Positions 36,801-43,804 of a stretch of 64,000 nucleotides of DNA are shown piece after piece. The notes beneath the pieces are model-generated. The model made no database searches and was not told the DNA's origin. It saw nothing but the letters and a program-made list of their open reading frames with translations. The stretch is from JAFDZW01 sp964404255 (GTDB taxonomy: Bacteria; Bacteroidota; Ignavibacteria; Palsa-1295): positions 62,001-126,000 of the forward strand of contig CAYOJJ010000004.1 in assembly GCA_964404255.1 (NCBI GenBank), read 5' to 3'. Positions within the stretch are counted from its first letter, which is position 1. Every line of letters starts with the position of its first letter. A program made the translations under genes and the position numbers.

Positions 36801-37390
36801 CACGGAACAGCATGAAAACCAGTGATTACGCCGTGGATATCATCGGTAAAATCGATTCCGTTTGTCGTATTGAGGATGGGATAGGTTTGGAAAGTAGTTC
36901 CTCCGTCAATAGATCGTAAAGCATTACTGCCGCCATTCGATCTGGAGGTAACAATAAGAGCCGACGGTGTTTTATATAATGAAGAATAATTACCGTTTAG
37001 GCCTACCGGCGACCAGGTCAACCCACCGTCTATAGTGCTCCAAATACAGGGGGCCGCGCGCGGATCTTCCACTGTTGCCCATCCCTGCAAAGAATCGGCC
37101 ATAAAAATATCTGTGATATTGCCGGCATAGCCTGAGGGGATTTTACCGATAATCCAGGTCTTTCCACCATCTGTCGTCTTAAAGATACCAGCATCGCCTG
37201 AAGTACCTACAAAACCGACAAACTCATTAAAGAAAAAAGCTGACCATGCGCCGCGGGCAATACCATTCCCCCCTACCCGGCAGGTATAAATATTCGTCCA
37301 ACCGGCAAAAGAAGATAGAGGTGTAAGGCACTCTGCACATACCAGCGAGGCCGCCAAGAGGAGTAGCGCTATAAAACGCCTATGATTCAG
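33869..37390 (-). CDS. Large secreted T9SS protein with YCF48-like and HYDIN-like repeats
   Basis: About 1173 residues. The N-terminal part (about 40-350) has BNR/YCF48-like units (FKTTDGGKTW, STIDGGLTW, STDYGSTWS). The middle (about 370-930) has repeats of about 110 residues with pattern DTVISLTNLGCDTL...NFSPTFSG, like choice-of-anchor-D/HYDIN domains, each with a GC pair. A cohesin-like domain follows (about 935-1060), and the end (VGLIKVELFDGLGSKV to FIIAK) is a T9SS sorting domain. Start problem: the first ATG/GTG/TTG (TTG at 37357) falls inside the signal peptide hydrophobic core. The n-region HRRFIALLLL is encoded upstream, so CTG at 37390 or ATT at 37393 is proposed. Confidence 0.82.
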   Translation of the reverse strand: MNHRRFIALLLLAASLVCAECLTPLSSFAGWTNIYTCRVGGNGIARGAWSAFFFNEFVGFVGTSGDAGIFKTTDGGKTWIIGKIPSGYAGNITDIFMADSLQGWATVEDPRAAPCIWSTIDGGLTWSPVGLNGNYSSLYKTPSALIVTSRSNGGSNALRSIDGGTTFQTYPILNTTNGIDFTDDIHGVITGFHAVPWKITADGGLNWNVITPQITTESWSVFAVKGTSVFFACPEQYPGTRPVPGVSSILRSTDYGSTWSNIGPLTFYSTGTIKGAAGVLYVQADSDRIVNKNISGLYRSTDNGITWVSVGGPSNSLDTRFAVTGCSGGIVYAFDGFGNVWKTRDGGDGAIAEPPIELTITGDPVTLEGRICSTTIATATLLNKYCIDDTVLSISIVNPTSDLFASGALKLTAPVAFPFPLLPNQEQSLSFLWDPSILFHSDTSLTTQIRIRYYSKVLQRITDTVINLIVHAVGDPPSVKMSPTVLQYGSIDFCKQYDTVISLTNLGCDTLILKGYSTGTPDITVTDLSGNPLTFPIRLLPNQKTDIKVSLSLTTAGPFQHSLSFHLRHQGIDKDTSISLAGFIDGTASFAVADSLVTGIVSTCNPLDTSIVFKNFGCTDIIIDSIGLFPSGAFTLNSAIPASVKPGDSAKISINFSPTFSGTFDDTLIVVFRSLGESHRIRIPIHGTGSRLAALLSTNIPFDTLFSLNLTVCDSPRIYPIILSNPGCDSLTIISVVQTPVSSGVTINYGQLPKALYSTQSLTSTLPITVKALTDQIGTFDGNIRIRYQLKDGSIKDTTILYFLSVKHGAKILSLSQDTIDLGTMKFCDEATAMIMIKSPGCDSLHTTIQLQSIDPGLILKAPPSKTNFAQNDSTRISIQFDPTITGTHEYGRITIGSDADSAANRSIPIIATVLPTDTLIFSISSSRPTFYPGDTVSLFITPQLSTAGRNLRDISFTVNYNSDLMTLLPDKTQVFVPNSTYIFGGATGDAKHTQSRIFWQGLPYLEMPANTPALKLVFVARLTDTLNTNISISDISLNGGDAVYSKCSLGIVSMDASYSISLRCGDSLIVKLLREGSENYTLRTLPVIPDPITDPAVEEVTIPVSVNEVGLIKVELFDGLGSKVITKEMGIGSKGVYRISAPIKGLPNGRYTMILRHLSNGASAQNSFIIAK

Positions 37391-37501
37391 AATTAGGGGA
37401 ATTGTCCTGAGAAATAAACCTTAAACCGAATAAAAAGTTACAATACCCGGCTCTCTATTGACCCTTTGTGGATAACCTTGTTTCAGCTTTTAAAATAAAA
37501 A

Positions 37502-37537
37502 AGCTCCGGGCGGTGAGAGAGACGTGCTGCCGGAGCT
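37502..37537 (-). terminator. Orphan intrinsic terminator
   Basis: 8-bp GC-rich stem AGCTCCGG/CCGGAGCT (37502-37509 with 37530-37537). On the minus strand it is followed by TTTTTTATTTT (complement of 37491-37501 region). It would end a minus-strand transcript starting in the intergenic region or coming from antisense to the gene at 37748. Confidence 0.75.
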
Positions 37538-37715
37538 CCTTTGAGTTGTGTTGTGTCTTAATGGTTGGGAGTTTGTCCCTATGAAAAACTTATAGCTACT
37601 ATACGAGAGCTATAGACTATGTTACAGGCGATAATAAAAAATTAATCATAGGATATTTTTTCTATTTCTTCAGAGCCTTACTATTAAAAATCATGTCTCA
37701 AAGGCCAAAACATAG

Positions 37716-37723
37716 TAATTTTG
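37716..37723 (+). promoter_or_regulatory. Candidate promoter element of the lipoprotein-haem cluster
   Basis: TAATTTTG matches TAnnTTTG and ends 24 bases before the ATG at 37748. No clear TTG partner at the usual distance. Confidence 0.45.
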
Positions 37724-37747
37724 TGTTTTCTACAACACCGATTATAG

Positions 37748-38530
37748 ATGACCATAAAAAACTTTACTCTTCTTGTACTATTAGGATCGCTTGTAACATT
37801 AGCTTCCTGTTCGAAAAATAGCAATGATGTGGCCGAGTCTGCCGCCGGACAGTTTTTCTCAACTATTCATTCCGGCGATTCGATCAAGGCTTATAGTATG
37901 ACCTCGAGAGCCTTTCGCCAGGTTACCAATAAAGATCAATTTTCTGCCTTTACTACGTTGCTCGGTCTTAGGGATTATGCGGATATAAAATGGTATGGCC
38001 ATGGTCAACTGGATTCTTTAGCGTATGCCGAAGGACTTCTTGTTCGTAAAGATAGTTCGAAAATGTCTGTCAAAGTTCATTTATTGCTCGATAGTGGTAG
38101 TTGGAAAGTCAGCGGCATTGAGCAAATTGCAGGCTTCGGACTCGCCGGAAACATATCGGGTATGTTCCCACCGGACCAAACAGTATATCGTCTGGTTGCC
38201 GCCTATCTCTCGCTTCTCGATAGTTCTATTCGCACTAAGGATTTTACCCCTTTATATAATACTATGTCTCGATTGGGACGTTCGAGCACTTCGAAAGAAG
38301 CTTTGGCCGCAAGTTTTCAGCAATTTATAGATAAACAAGTAAATGTCGGCGCCGCTGCCAATGCACAATTTTATATTAAACCCTATCTTTCCTCGGATGC
38401 ACCGAACCAACCGCGCATCTTATTGGTGGAATGTCAATTCATGACCAAGCCGGCCCCGCTGCGAATGACCATGAAATTCACTCTTGATCCCGACGGCTGG
38501 CGATTATATACTTTAAGTGCAAGTCTCTAA
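37748..38530 (+). CDS. Lipoprotein of unknown function, two NTF2-like halves
   Basis: 260 residues. The lipobox VTLASC gives a lipidated Cys at 21. Two similar halves follow. Residues 28-125 have AAGQFFSTIHSGDSIKAYSMTS and VHLLLDSGSWKVSGI; residues 145-260 have VAAYLSLLDSSIRTKDFTPLYNTMS and MKFTLDPDGWRLYTL. The arrangement of helix, strands and a closing W-K/R motif suggests duplicated NTF2-like (DUF4019/DUF4864-type) domains. Function not recognised. It lies 15 bases before the protoporphyrinogen oxidase gene, so it is probably the first gene of that transcript. Confidence 0.75.
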   Translation: MTIKNFTLLVLLGSLVTLASCSKNSNDVAESAAGQFFSTIHSGDSIKAYSMTSRAFRQVTNKDQFSAFTTLLGLRDYADIKWYGHGQLDSLAYAEGLLVRKDSSKMSVKVHLLLDSGSWKVSGIEQIAGFGLAGNISGMFPPDQTVYRLVAAYLSLLDSSIRTKDFTPLYNTMSRLGRSSTSKEALAASFQQFIDKQVNVGAAANAQFYIKPYLSSDAPNQPRILLVECQFMTKPAPLRMTMKFTLDPDGWRLYTLSASL

Positions 38531-38545
38531 TTTAATCGCTACGTT

Positions 38546-39862
38546 TTGACCTACGACGCTATTATTATCGGAGCCGGTATATCCGGCCTATCTGCCGGAT
38601 ATTATCTCCGCAAGCAGCAAAAGAACATTCTTATTATTGAGGCCGCCGACCATGTCGGTGGCCTTATTGCTTCCAAAGCTATAGAAGGATTTCAAATCGA
38701 ATATGGCCCCAATACCTTAAGAAATCCAGGTGGCTTATTCGAAGAGATGCTCCTTGACCTCGGTCTTGAATCGGAAATACTTTCCCCTTCGGCGTCTATA
38801 GGTAATAATTATGTTGCCTATGAAGGAAAGCTTCACCCGGTCCCAAGATCACTTCCCAGCTTGTTGAAATCACAACTGGTAGGAGTTAATAGTCTTTTTT
38901 CAGTAATTGCCGAGCCATTTAAGCGAAAACCTGCAGGTTCAGACGAAACGGTCGCAGCTTTTTTTACCAAAAGATTTGGCCGTAAGGTTACCGACCGTCT
39001 GGTAAAGCCATTTGTAAGTGGCATCTTTGCCGGCGATGCTGAAAAACTGCTGATGAAATATGCTTTTCCTGAGCAGTGGGCAGCCGCCCATGAATATGGC
39101 TCGGTGATCCGGGGCAGCATTAAGACTCGCCGTAAACCTATCCGTAAGCTGCCCAAGATACTTTCATTCAAGCAGGGGCTTTCCACCTTAACGATTGCTT
39201 TAGGTGAATCTCTTAAAGACTCGATCATGACCGGGACACGAGTTACGGCGATCTCAAAAGAGCAACATTGGTGGCAGGTATCGACCGAGCAAGGTAGTTT
39301 TAGCGCCCGCTCCGTTATTTCAACGCTGCCAATGTGGCAAGCCGCAACACTATTCGATTTTAATGCAGACCTGCTGCCTTTTTATCCCCCGATTACCGTA
39401 GTCCATCTTGGATATGCAGATTCCGCTATTTCATCCAACATTTCCGGTTTCGGTTTTTTAACGGCGCCAAGCGAGCATTCCGATATTCTTGGATGTATTT
39501 TCAGTTCGTCGCTATTTCCGGATCGTGCCCCAAAAAGTACAATGCTGTTTACTATTCTAATGGGGGGAGCAACGAATCCTTCGATTGGCGAACTTGATGA
39601 AACGACTCTTATTTCAAAGGCTCATACGGCGTTATCTTCCTATTTGAATATTACAGCCCCGCCCCTCTTTACCCAGAAGCATCGCTTAGTACATTCCATC
39701 CCGCAATATAATGCAGGGTATGAGGCATTTCTATCTATGATCGAATCCTACGAAAACAGAAATGAAGGCCTTCACTTCCTCGGAAATTTTCGCGGGGGTA
39801 TTTCCGTGATCAATTGTATTCGTAATGCCCATGCGTTAATTTCAAAAGTAACAGCGGCTTAG
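38546..39862 (+). CDS. hemY: Protoporphyrinogen oxidase (HemY type)
   Basis: 438 residues, starting with TTG at 38546. The next codons give TYDAIIIGAGISGLSAGYYL, the FAD-binding Rossmann motif (GAGISG at 9-14), so a later start would cut it. Further motifs are IIEAADHVGGLIAS, GFQIEYGPNTLR and the C-terminal flavin-contact segment LGNFRGGISVINCIRNAHAL. This oxygen-dependent-type enzyme oxidises protoporphyrinogen IX to protoporphyrin IX, or coproporphyrinogen III in some lineages. Clustering with hemB and hemL downstream supports the haem role. Some bacterial members of this fold act in the coproporphyrin branch (HemY/CgoX), which the sequence alone does not settle. Confidence 0.88.
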   Translation: MTYDAIIIGAGISGLSAGYYLRKQQKNILIIEAADHVGGLIASKAIEGFQIEYGPNTLRNPGGLFEEMLLDLGLESEILSPSASIGNNYVAYEGKLHPVPRSLPSLLKSQLVGVNSLFSVIAEPFKRKPAGSDETVAAFFTKRFGRKVTDRLVKPFVSGIFAGDAEKLLMKYAFPEQWAAAHEYGSVIRGSIKTRRKPIRKLPKILSFKQGLSTLTIALGESLKDSIMTGTRVTAISKEQHWWQVSTEQGSFSARSVISTLPMWQAATLFDFNADLLPFYPPITVVHLGYADSAISSNISGFGFLTAPSEHSDILGCIFSSSLFPDRAPKSTMLFTILMGGATNPSIGELDETTLISKAHTALSSYLNITAPPLFTQKHRLVHSIPQYNAGYEAFLSMIESYENRNEGLHFLGNFRGGISVINCIRNAHALISKVTAA

Positions 39863-39914
39863 GGTACGGCTTTTTGACGAACGGCCGTCCTTTCAAAGCT
39901 GTTTATTGGCTTGA

Positions 39915-41315
39915 GTGAGAAATTTCCAACTTCTTTGCGGTACCCCTGAATCGCTCGTTTCGACCGATCGCGAACAAGCGGTCTTTGCTATAAAGACCGT
40001 GAAATATATTCTTGCCTGGTTATTATTATGGCAGGATAATATGGTCGCCGGCTCTCCGGTTCAGGTAATGGAATACTTTCCGAGTATTCATCCGATGCAC
40101 GTTTTTGAAATATTTATTATCCTGTGTGCCGGAGTTCTCATTATCGAACGGGTTTTATTGGGAGATTTCTCGTTGAAACGGTCCTATTTCTGGGGACCGA
40201 TGGCCTTCATGTTTGTCATTCTGATTGCATCGTGGATCTATGGGATGATCCAACTGCAGGAATTTAAGATCATATACGAACTACATGAAGCAGTCCTGAC
40301 TCCGGTTCTCTTTTTTCTGCTCCTAAACATGTTTACCGAGCCCGGGGAGTGGCGCGTTGTTCTGGGGCTTCTGATCCTCGCGACTATTGCAAAATCAATC
40401 GATGGTGCGTTGATCTATTTCTTTTCAACAAGCCCCAGTAAAGCATGGGGTGTGCTGCAAAACTGGCGAGATGGTTTTTTATTGGCTCTTGGTATAGTAG
40501 CCAGTATCTTGCTCTGGCACTATAGAGAGCATAAGCTGAAATGGCTGAAGCGGACAATGTTCATTTCCCTGCCGATCATTTTATTCACGCTCGTCGTTAG
40601 TTATCGCCGTACCTTCTTTCTTGCAGCGTTTGTTGGTATTCTGGTAATGTTCTTTACGTTGGAAAAAGGAAGGAAAATGAAACATTTCGGTATTTTCCTG
40701 TCCTTAATTCTGGTATTATTTATCATCATTTTAGCTACAGATCCGATAGGGTTTCTTGTGCGCTTGTTCTCCGGTGTTGCCAATCCAACTGAGGAAGGTT
40801 CTGCCTATATCCGCCTGATGGAATTGCCCAATATCCTCAAGAACATTCGCGATCATCCTATTTTCGGAGTGCCCGTCGGCGTCGAATGGCATGCCTACGA
40901 ACGGATGCCCTTATTTGCCGTCTTTACCTACCTTGGTTGTCATGATACCTACTTATACTGGGCCTTGCGTGCCGGTATATTCGGTATAACTATGTTTTTC
41001 TGGTGGCTGGCAAGACTGTGGAAAGCAACGATTCTCTTATTTACTGTTGGCAACAACGATGCCGAAGATAAATTTTATATACAGCTTTGTATTCAGATCC
41101 TGGTGATTTATCAGTTCGCCTGTTTCTTCGGATTATTGTATGCCGATGGATTTATTATTATGGATTTTCTGATGGTGGCACTCCAACTAATGATCGAAGA
41201 GAAATTCGGCATTATAAGTTTGCGTGATATACGCTTTCTTCCATCCTATAGAGAACGCCGGCTTATTACCTGTTACAATAACGAACCGCTCGAGCTGCAA
41301 TTAGAGAAATTTTAG
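39915..41315 (+). CDS. O-antigen-ligase/polymerase-like membrane protein
   Basis: 466 residues, GTG start at 39915. Ten or more hydrophobic segments are visible, with a large loop about 290-350 containing GSAYIRLMELPNILKNIRDHPIFGVPVG and a conserved-looking HDTYLYWALRAGIFG. This is the Wzy/WaaL-type pattern, where the loop Arg and His residues are functional. The product would join or polymerise glycans on the periplasmic face. There are no glycosyltransferases around it; it sits between hemY and hemB. The last 30 residues are cytoplasmic-like and basic. The family assignment is by topology and the loop pattern. Confidence 0.72.
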   Translation: MRNFQLLCGTPESLVSTDREQAVFAIKTVKYILAWLLLWQDNMVAGSPVQVMEYFPSIHPMHVFEIFIILCAGVLIIERVLLGDFSLKRSYFWGPMAFMFVILIASWIYGMIQLQEFKIIYELHEAVLTPVLFFLLLNMFTEPGEWRVVLGLLILATIAKSIDGALIYFFSTSPSKAWGVLQNWRDGFLLALGIVASILLWHYREHKLKWLKRTMFISLPIILFTLVVSYRRTFFLAAFVGILVMFFTLEKGRKMKHFGIFLSLILVLFIIILATDPIGFLVRLFSGVANPTEEGSAYIRLMELPNILKNIRDHPIFGVPVGVEWHAYERMPLFAVFTYLGCHDTYLYWALRAGIFGITMFFWWLARLWKATILLFTVGNNDAEDKFYIQLCIQILVIYQFACFFGLLYADGFIIMDFLMVALQLMIEEKFGIISLRDIRFLPSYRERRLITCYNNEPLELQLEKF

Positions 41316-41379
41316 CATCGGTATTTTACTCCAACTTCCTTTAGCTATTTTTCGTTTTACCCCTTCAAGGAATTATTAT

Positions 41380-42387
41380 ATGGAGAGCATTGCCCTTTCG
41401 ATCCCCTTTTCTTCCCGTACCAGACGCACCCGGATGACGCCTTCTATGCGTTCATTAGTACAGGAGACTACGCTGGAGCCGGGAAATTTTATTCTTCCGC
41501 TCTTTATTACCGATGAATCGGAAACAGCGAAGAACCCTATCGCCTCCATGCCGGGAGTTTTTCAGCTCGGTATTTCGGAAGCGCTAAAGATATGCGAACA
41601 GGCATCGGCGCTCAAGCTCGGCGGCGTGATCTTGTTTGGCGTTACCTCAGAAAAAGATGATCGCGGCACTTCAGGTTATTCAGAAACCGGTATCGTACCG
41701 ACTGCCATTCGCAGGATCAAATCTCATTTCCCGGATCTGCTGGTTAGTGCCGATGTCTGCCTCTGTGAATACACTTCTCATGGGCATTGCGGAATTATCA
41801 AAGAAGGACATCACCATGAAGTGGTGATCGATAATGATGAGACCGTAGAATTACTCAGCCGGGAAGCATTGGTTTATGCCGATGCCGGTGCCGATCTTAT
41901 CGCTCCGAGCGATATGATGGATGGCCGCGTTGGAGCTATCCGTGAGATTTTGGATACCAATGGTTTTGAGCAACTCCCTATCATGAGCTACTCTGCGAAG
42001 TATGCCTCGGGTTTTTATGGCCCGTTTCGTGATGCTGCCGGCAGTACCCCGGCGTTTGGAGACAGGCGTTCACATCAGATGGACCCCGCCAATAGCCAGG
42101 AAGCTATGAGAGTTATCCAGCGGGATATCGATGAAGGAGCCGATATTATCATGGTAAAACCTGCCATGAGCTACTTGGATATCATCTCCCTGGCGAAAGA
42201 CCGTTTTGAAGTCCCGGTTGCCGCTTATCAGGTAAGCGGAGAATATTCTATGATTAAAGCCGCCGCCGCTAATGGATGGTTGGATGAAGAACGAATGATG
42301 ATGGAAACATTGGTTTCAATCAAGCGCGCCGGCGCCTCTATTATCCTCACCTATTTTGCATTGCAAGCAGCACAACTATTACGATGA
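41380..42387 (+). CDS. hemB: Delta-aminolevulinic acid dehydratase (porphobilinogen synthase)
   Basis: 335 residues. It condenses two 5-aminolevulinate molecules into porphobilinogen. The active-site Lys pair is in MSYSAKYASGFYGPFRD (about 207) and IIMVKPAMSYLDI (about 259). The three-Cys zinc site is intact: DVCLCEYTSHGHCG (about 126-137), so this is the zinc-dependent type. AAGG-type Shine-Dalgarno CAAGGA lies 10 bases before the ATG. Its stop overlaps the hemL start (ATGA at 42384-42387), so the two are coupled. Confidence 0.96.
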   Translation: MESIALSIPFSSRTRRTRMTPSMRSLVQETTLEPGNFILPLFITDESETAKNPIASMPGVFQLGISEALKICEQASALKLGGVILFGVTSEKDDRGTSGYSETGIVPTAIRRIKSHFPDLLVSADVCLCEYTSHGHCGIIKEGHHHEVVIDNDETVELLSREALVYADAGADLIAPSDMMDGRVGAIREILDTNGFEQLPIMSYSAKYASGFYGPFRDAAGSTPAFGDRRSHQMDPANSQEAMRVIQRDIDEGADIIMVKPAMSYLDIISLAKDRFEVPVAAYQVSGEYSMIKAAAANGWLDEERMMMETLVSIKRAGASIILTYFALQAAQLLR

Positions 42388-43667
42388 ACCGTACTACCTC
42401 AGCTTCCCTTTTTGAAAAAGCAAAACAGTTTATTCCCGGAGGTGTAAATTCACCGGTACGGGCATTCCGTTCGGTTGGTGGTACACCCGTGTTCATGGAA
42501 CGCGCATCCGGCGCTTATCTTTGGGATGTCGATGGAAATAAGTATATCGACTACGTCGGTTCCTGGGGGCCTTTTATCATCGGGCATTCCCATCACGCCG
42601 TTATAGAAGCACTTTCTCGACAATTAGAAAAAGCTACAAGTTTTGGAGCTCCGACAGAATTAGAGATCGAACTTGCCGAGCTTATTTGCTCACTCGTTCC
42701 ATCGGTCGAGCTGGTACGAATGGTAAATTCGGGTACCGAAGCAACAATGTCTGCGATCAGACTGGCCCGTGCCTATACCGGCCGCTCGAAGATCATGAAG
42801 TTCGAAGGCTGTTATCATGGCCATGCCGATTCCTTCCTCATTAAGGCCGGTTCTGGAGCGCTCACGCTTGGAGTACCGGATTCCCCTGGTATTACTCAAG
42901 GTGTCGCGCTCGATACGCTTAATGCCCGCTACAACGATCTTGAAAGCGTCAGGCAATTAGTTGAGGCGAATAAGAATGAGATTGCCTGTATCATTATCGA
43001 GCCTATTGGCGGTAATATGGGCGTTGTGCCGGCAAAGAAAGAGTTTTTGTCCGGTCTTCGCGAACTCTGTACCCGCGAAAAGATTGTCCTTATTTTCGAT
43101 GAGGTAATGACGGGCTTCAGGGTTGCATTGGGCGGAGCCCAGGAATACTATGGTATCACTCCCGATCTTACAACATTGGGAAAGATCGTTGGCGGGGGGC
43201 TTCCGGTAGGGGCGTATGGCGGCAGGCGCGATATTATGTCTCTGATCTCTCCATCGGGCCCGGTCTATCAGGCCGGTACCCTCTCCGGAAATCCTTTGGC
43301 AATGGTTGCAGGTATTGCAACGCTCAGGGTGTTACAGCACGAAAATCCTTACCCCCAATTAGAGGCAAAGGCGGCCCTGCTTTCGGCGGCTTTTGCCGAA
43401 AATGCTGCATCGACCGGCATTCCTATTTCCCAACAGCGGGTTGGCTCTATGCTTTGCCAATTTTTCACTGAAAAGGAAGTTTGGAGCTTCGACGATGCCA
43501 TCAGTTCCGACACCAAAAGATACGCCGCTTATTTTCATTCGATGCTCGAACAAGGAGTGTATCTTGCGCCCTCGCAATTTGAAGCGATGTTCCTTTCAAC
43601 TGCACACAGCGACCAAGATATTCACGCTACAATTGCAGCCCATTTACAAGCATTAAAAACCCTTTAA
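42384..43667 (+). CDS. hemL: Glutamate-1-semialdehyde 2,1-aminomutase
   Basis: 427 residues, class III PLP aminotransferase fold. It makes 5-aminolevulinate from glutamate-1-semialdehyde, so the organism uses the C5 pathway. Motifs are PGGVNSPVRAF at the N-terminus, MVNSGTEATMSAIRLARAYTG, LIFDEVMTGFRVA and the PLP Lys in TLGKIVGGGLPVGAYGG (about 266). Coupled by a 4-base overlap to hemB. hemA is not in the window. Confidence 0.96.
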   Translation: MNRTTSASLFEKAKQFIPGGVNSPVRAFRSVGGTPVFMERASGAYLWDVDGNKYIDYVGSWGPFIIGHSHHAVIEALSRQLEKATSFGAPTELEIELAELICSLVPSVELVRMVNSGTEATMSAIRLARAYTGRSKIMKFEGCYHGHADSFLIKAGSGALTLGVPDSPGITQGVALDTLNARYNDLESVRQLVEANKNEIACIIIEPIGGNMGVVPAKKEFLSGLRELCTREKIVLIFDEVMTGFRVALGGAQEYYGITPDLTTLGKIVGGGLPVGAYGGRRDIMSLISPSGPVYQAGTLSGNPLAMVAGIATLRVLQHENPYPQLEAKAALLSAAFAENAASTGIPISQQRVGSMLCQFFTEKEVWSFDDAISSDTKRYAAYFHSMLEQGVYLAPSQFEAMFLSTAHSDQDIHATIAAHLQALKTL

Positions 43668-43804
43668 AAAGCCCTTTTCAAGGCCAAATTCTTGCAACTT
43701 TCCCCCTCTCAAAGTGTTGCAAAATAAGTCGTGTTGTGATTGCATTCAGGATTTCGTCGTACAAGTTTCTAAAGTTGTTTTTAACTTAAAACTACTCATC
43801 TGTT

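Larger units (their letters stand above)
37391..37747. other. 357-base intergenic region between divergent genes
   Basis: No convincing coding frame. It holds three things: a strong minus-strand terminator at 37502-37537 with no gene before it on that strand; nested inverted repeats at 37578-37584/37646-37652 (CCTATGA and TCATAGG) enclosing 37591-37597/37608-37614 (TATAGCT and AGCTATA); and a plus-strand TAATTTTG promoter element at 37716-37723. The first two together could be a small RNA on the minus strand. Confidence 0.5.

Noticed and set aside
37748..43667. Possible glycan biosynthesis island around the O-antigen-ligase-like gene
   Set aside because: No glycosyltransferase or nucleotide-sugar gene lies next to it; the surrounding genes are for haem.
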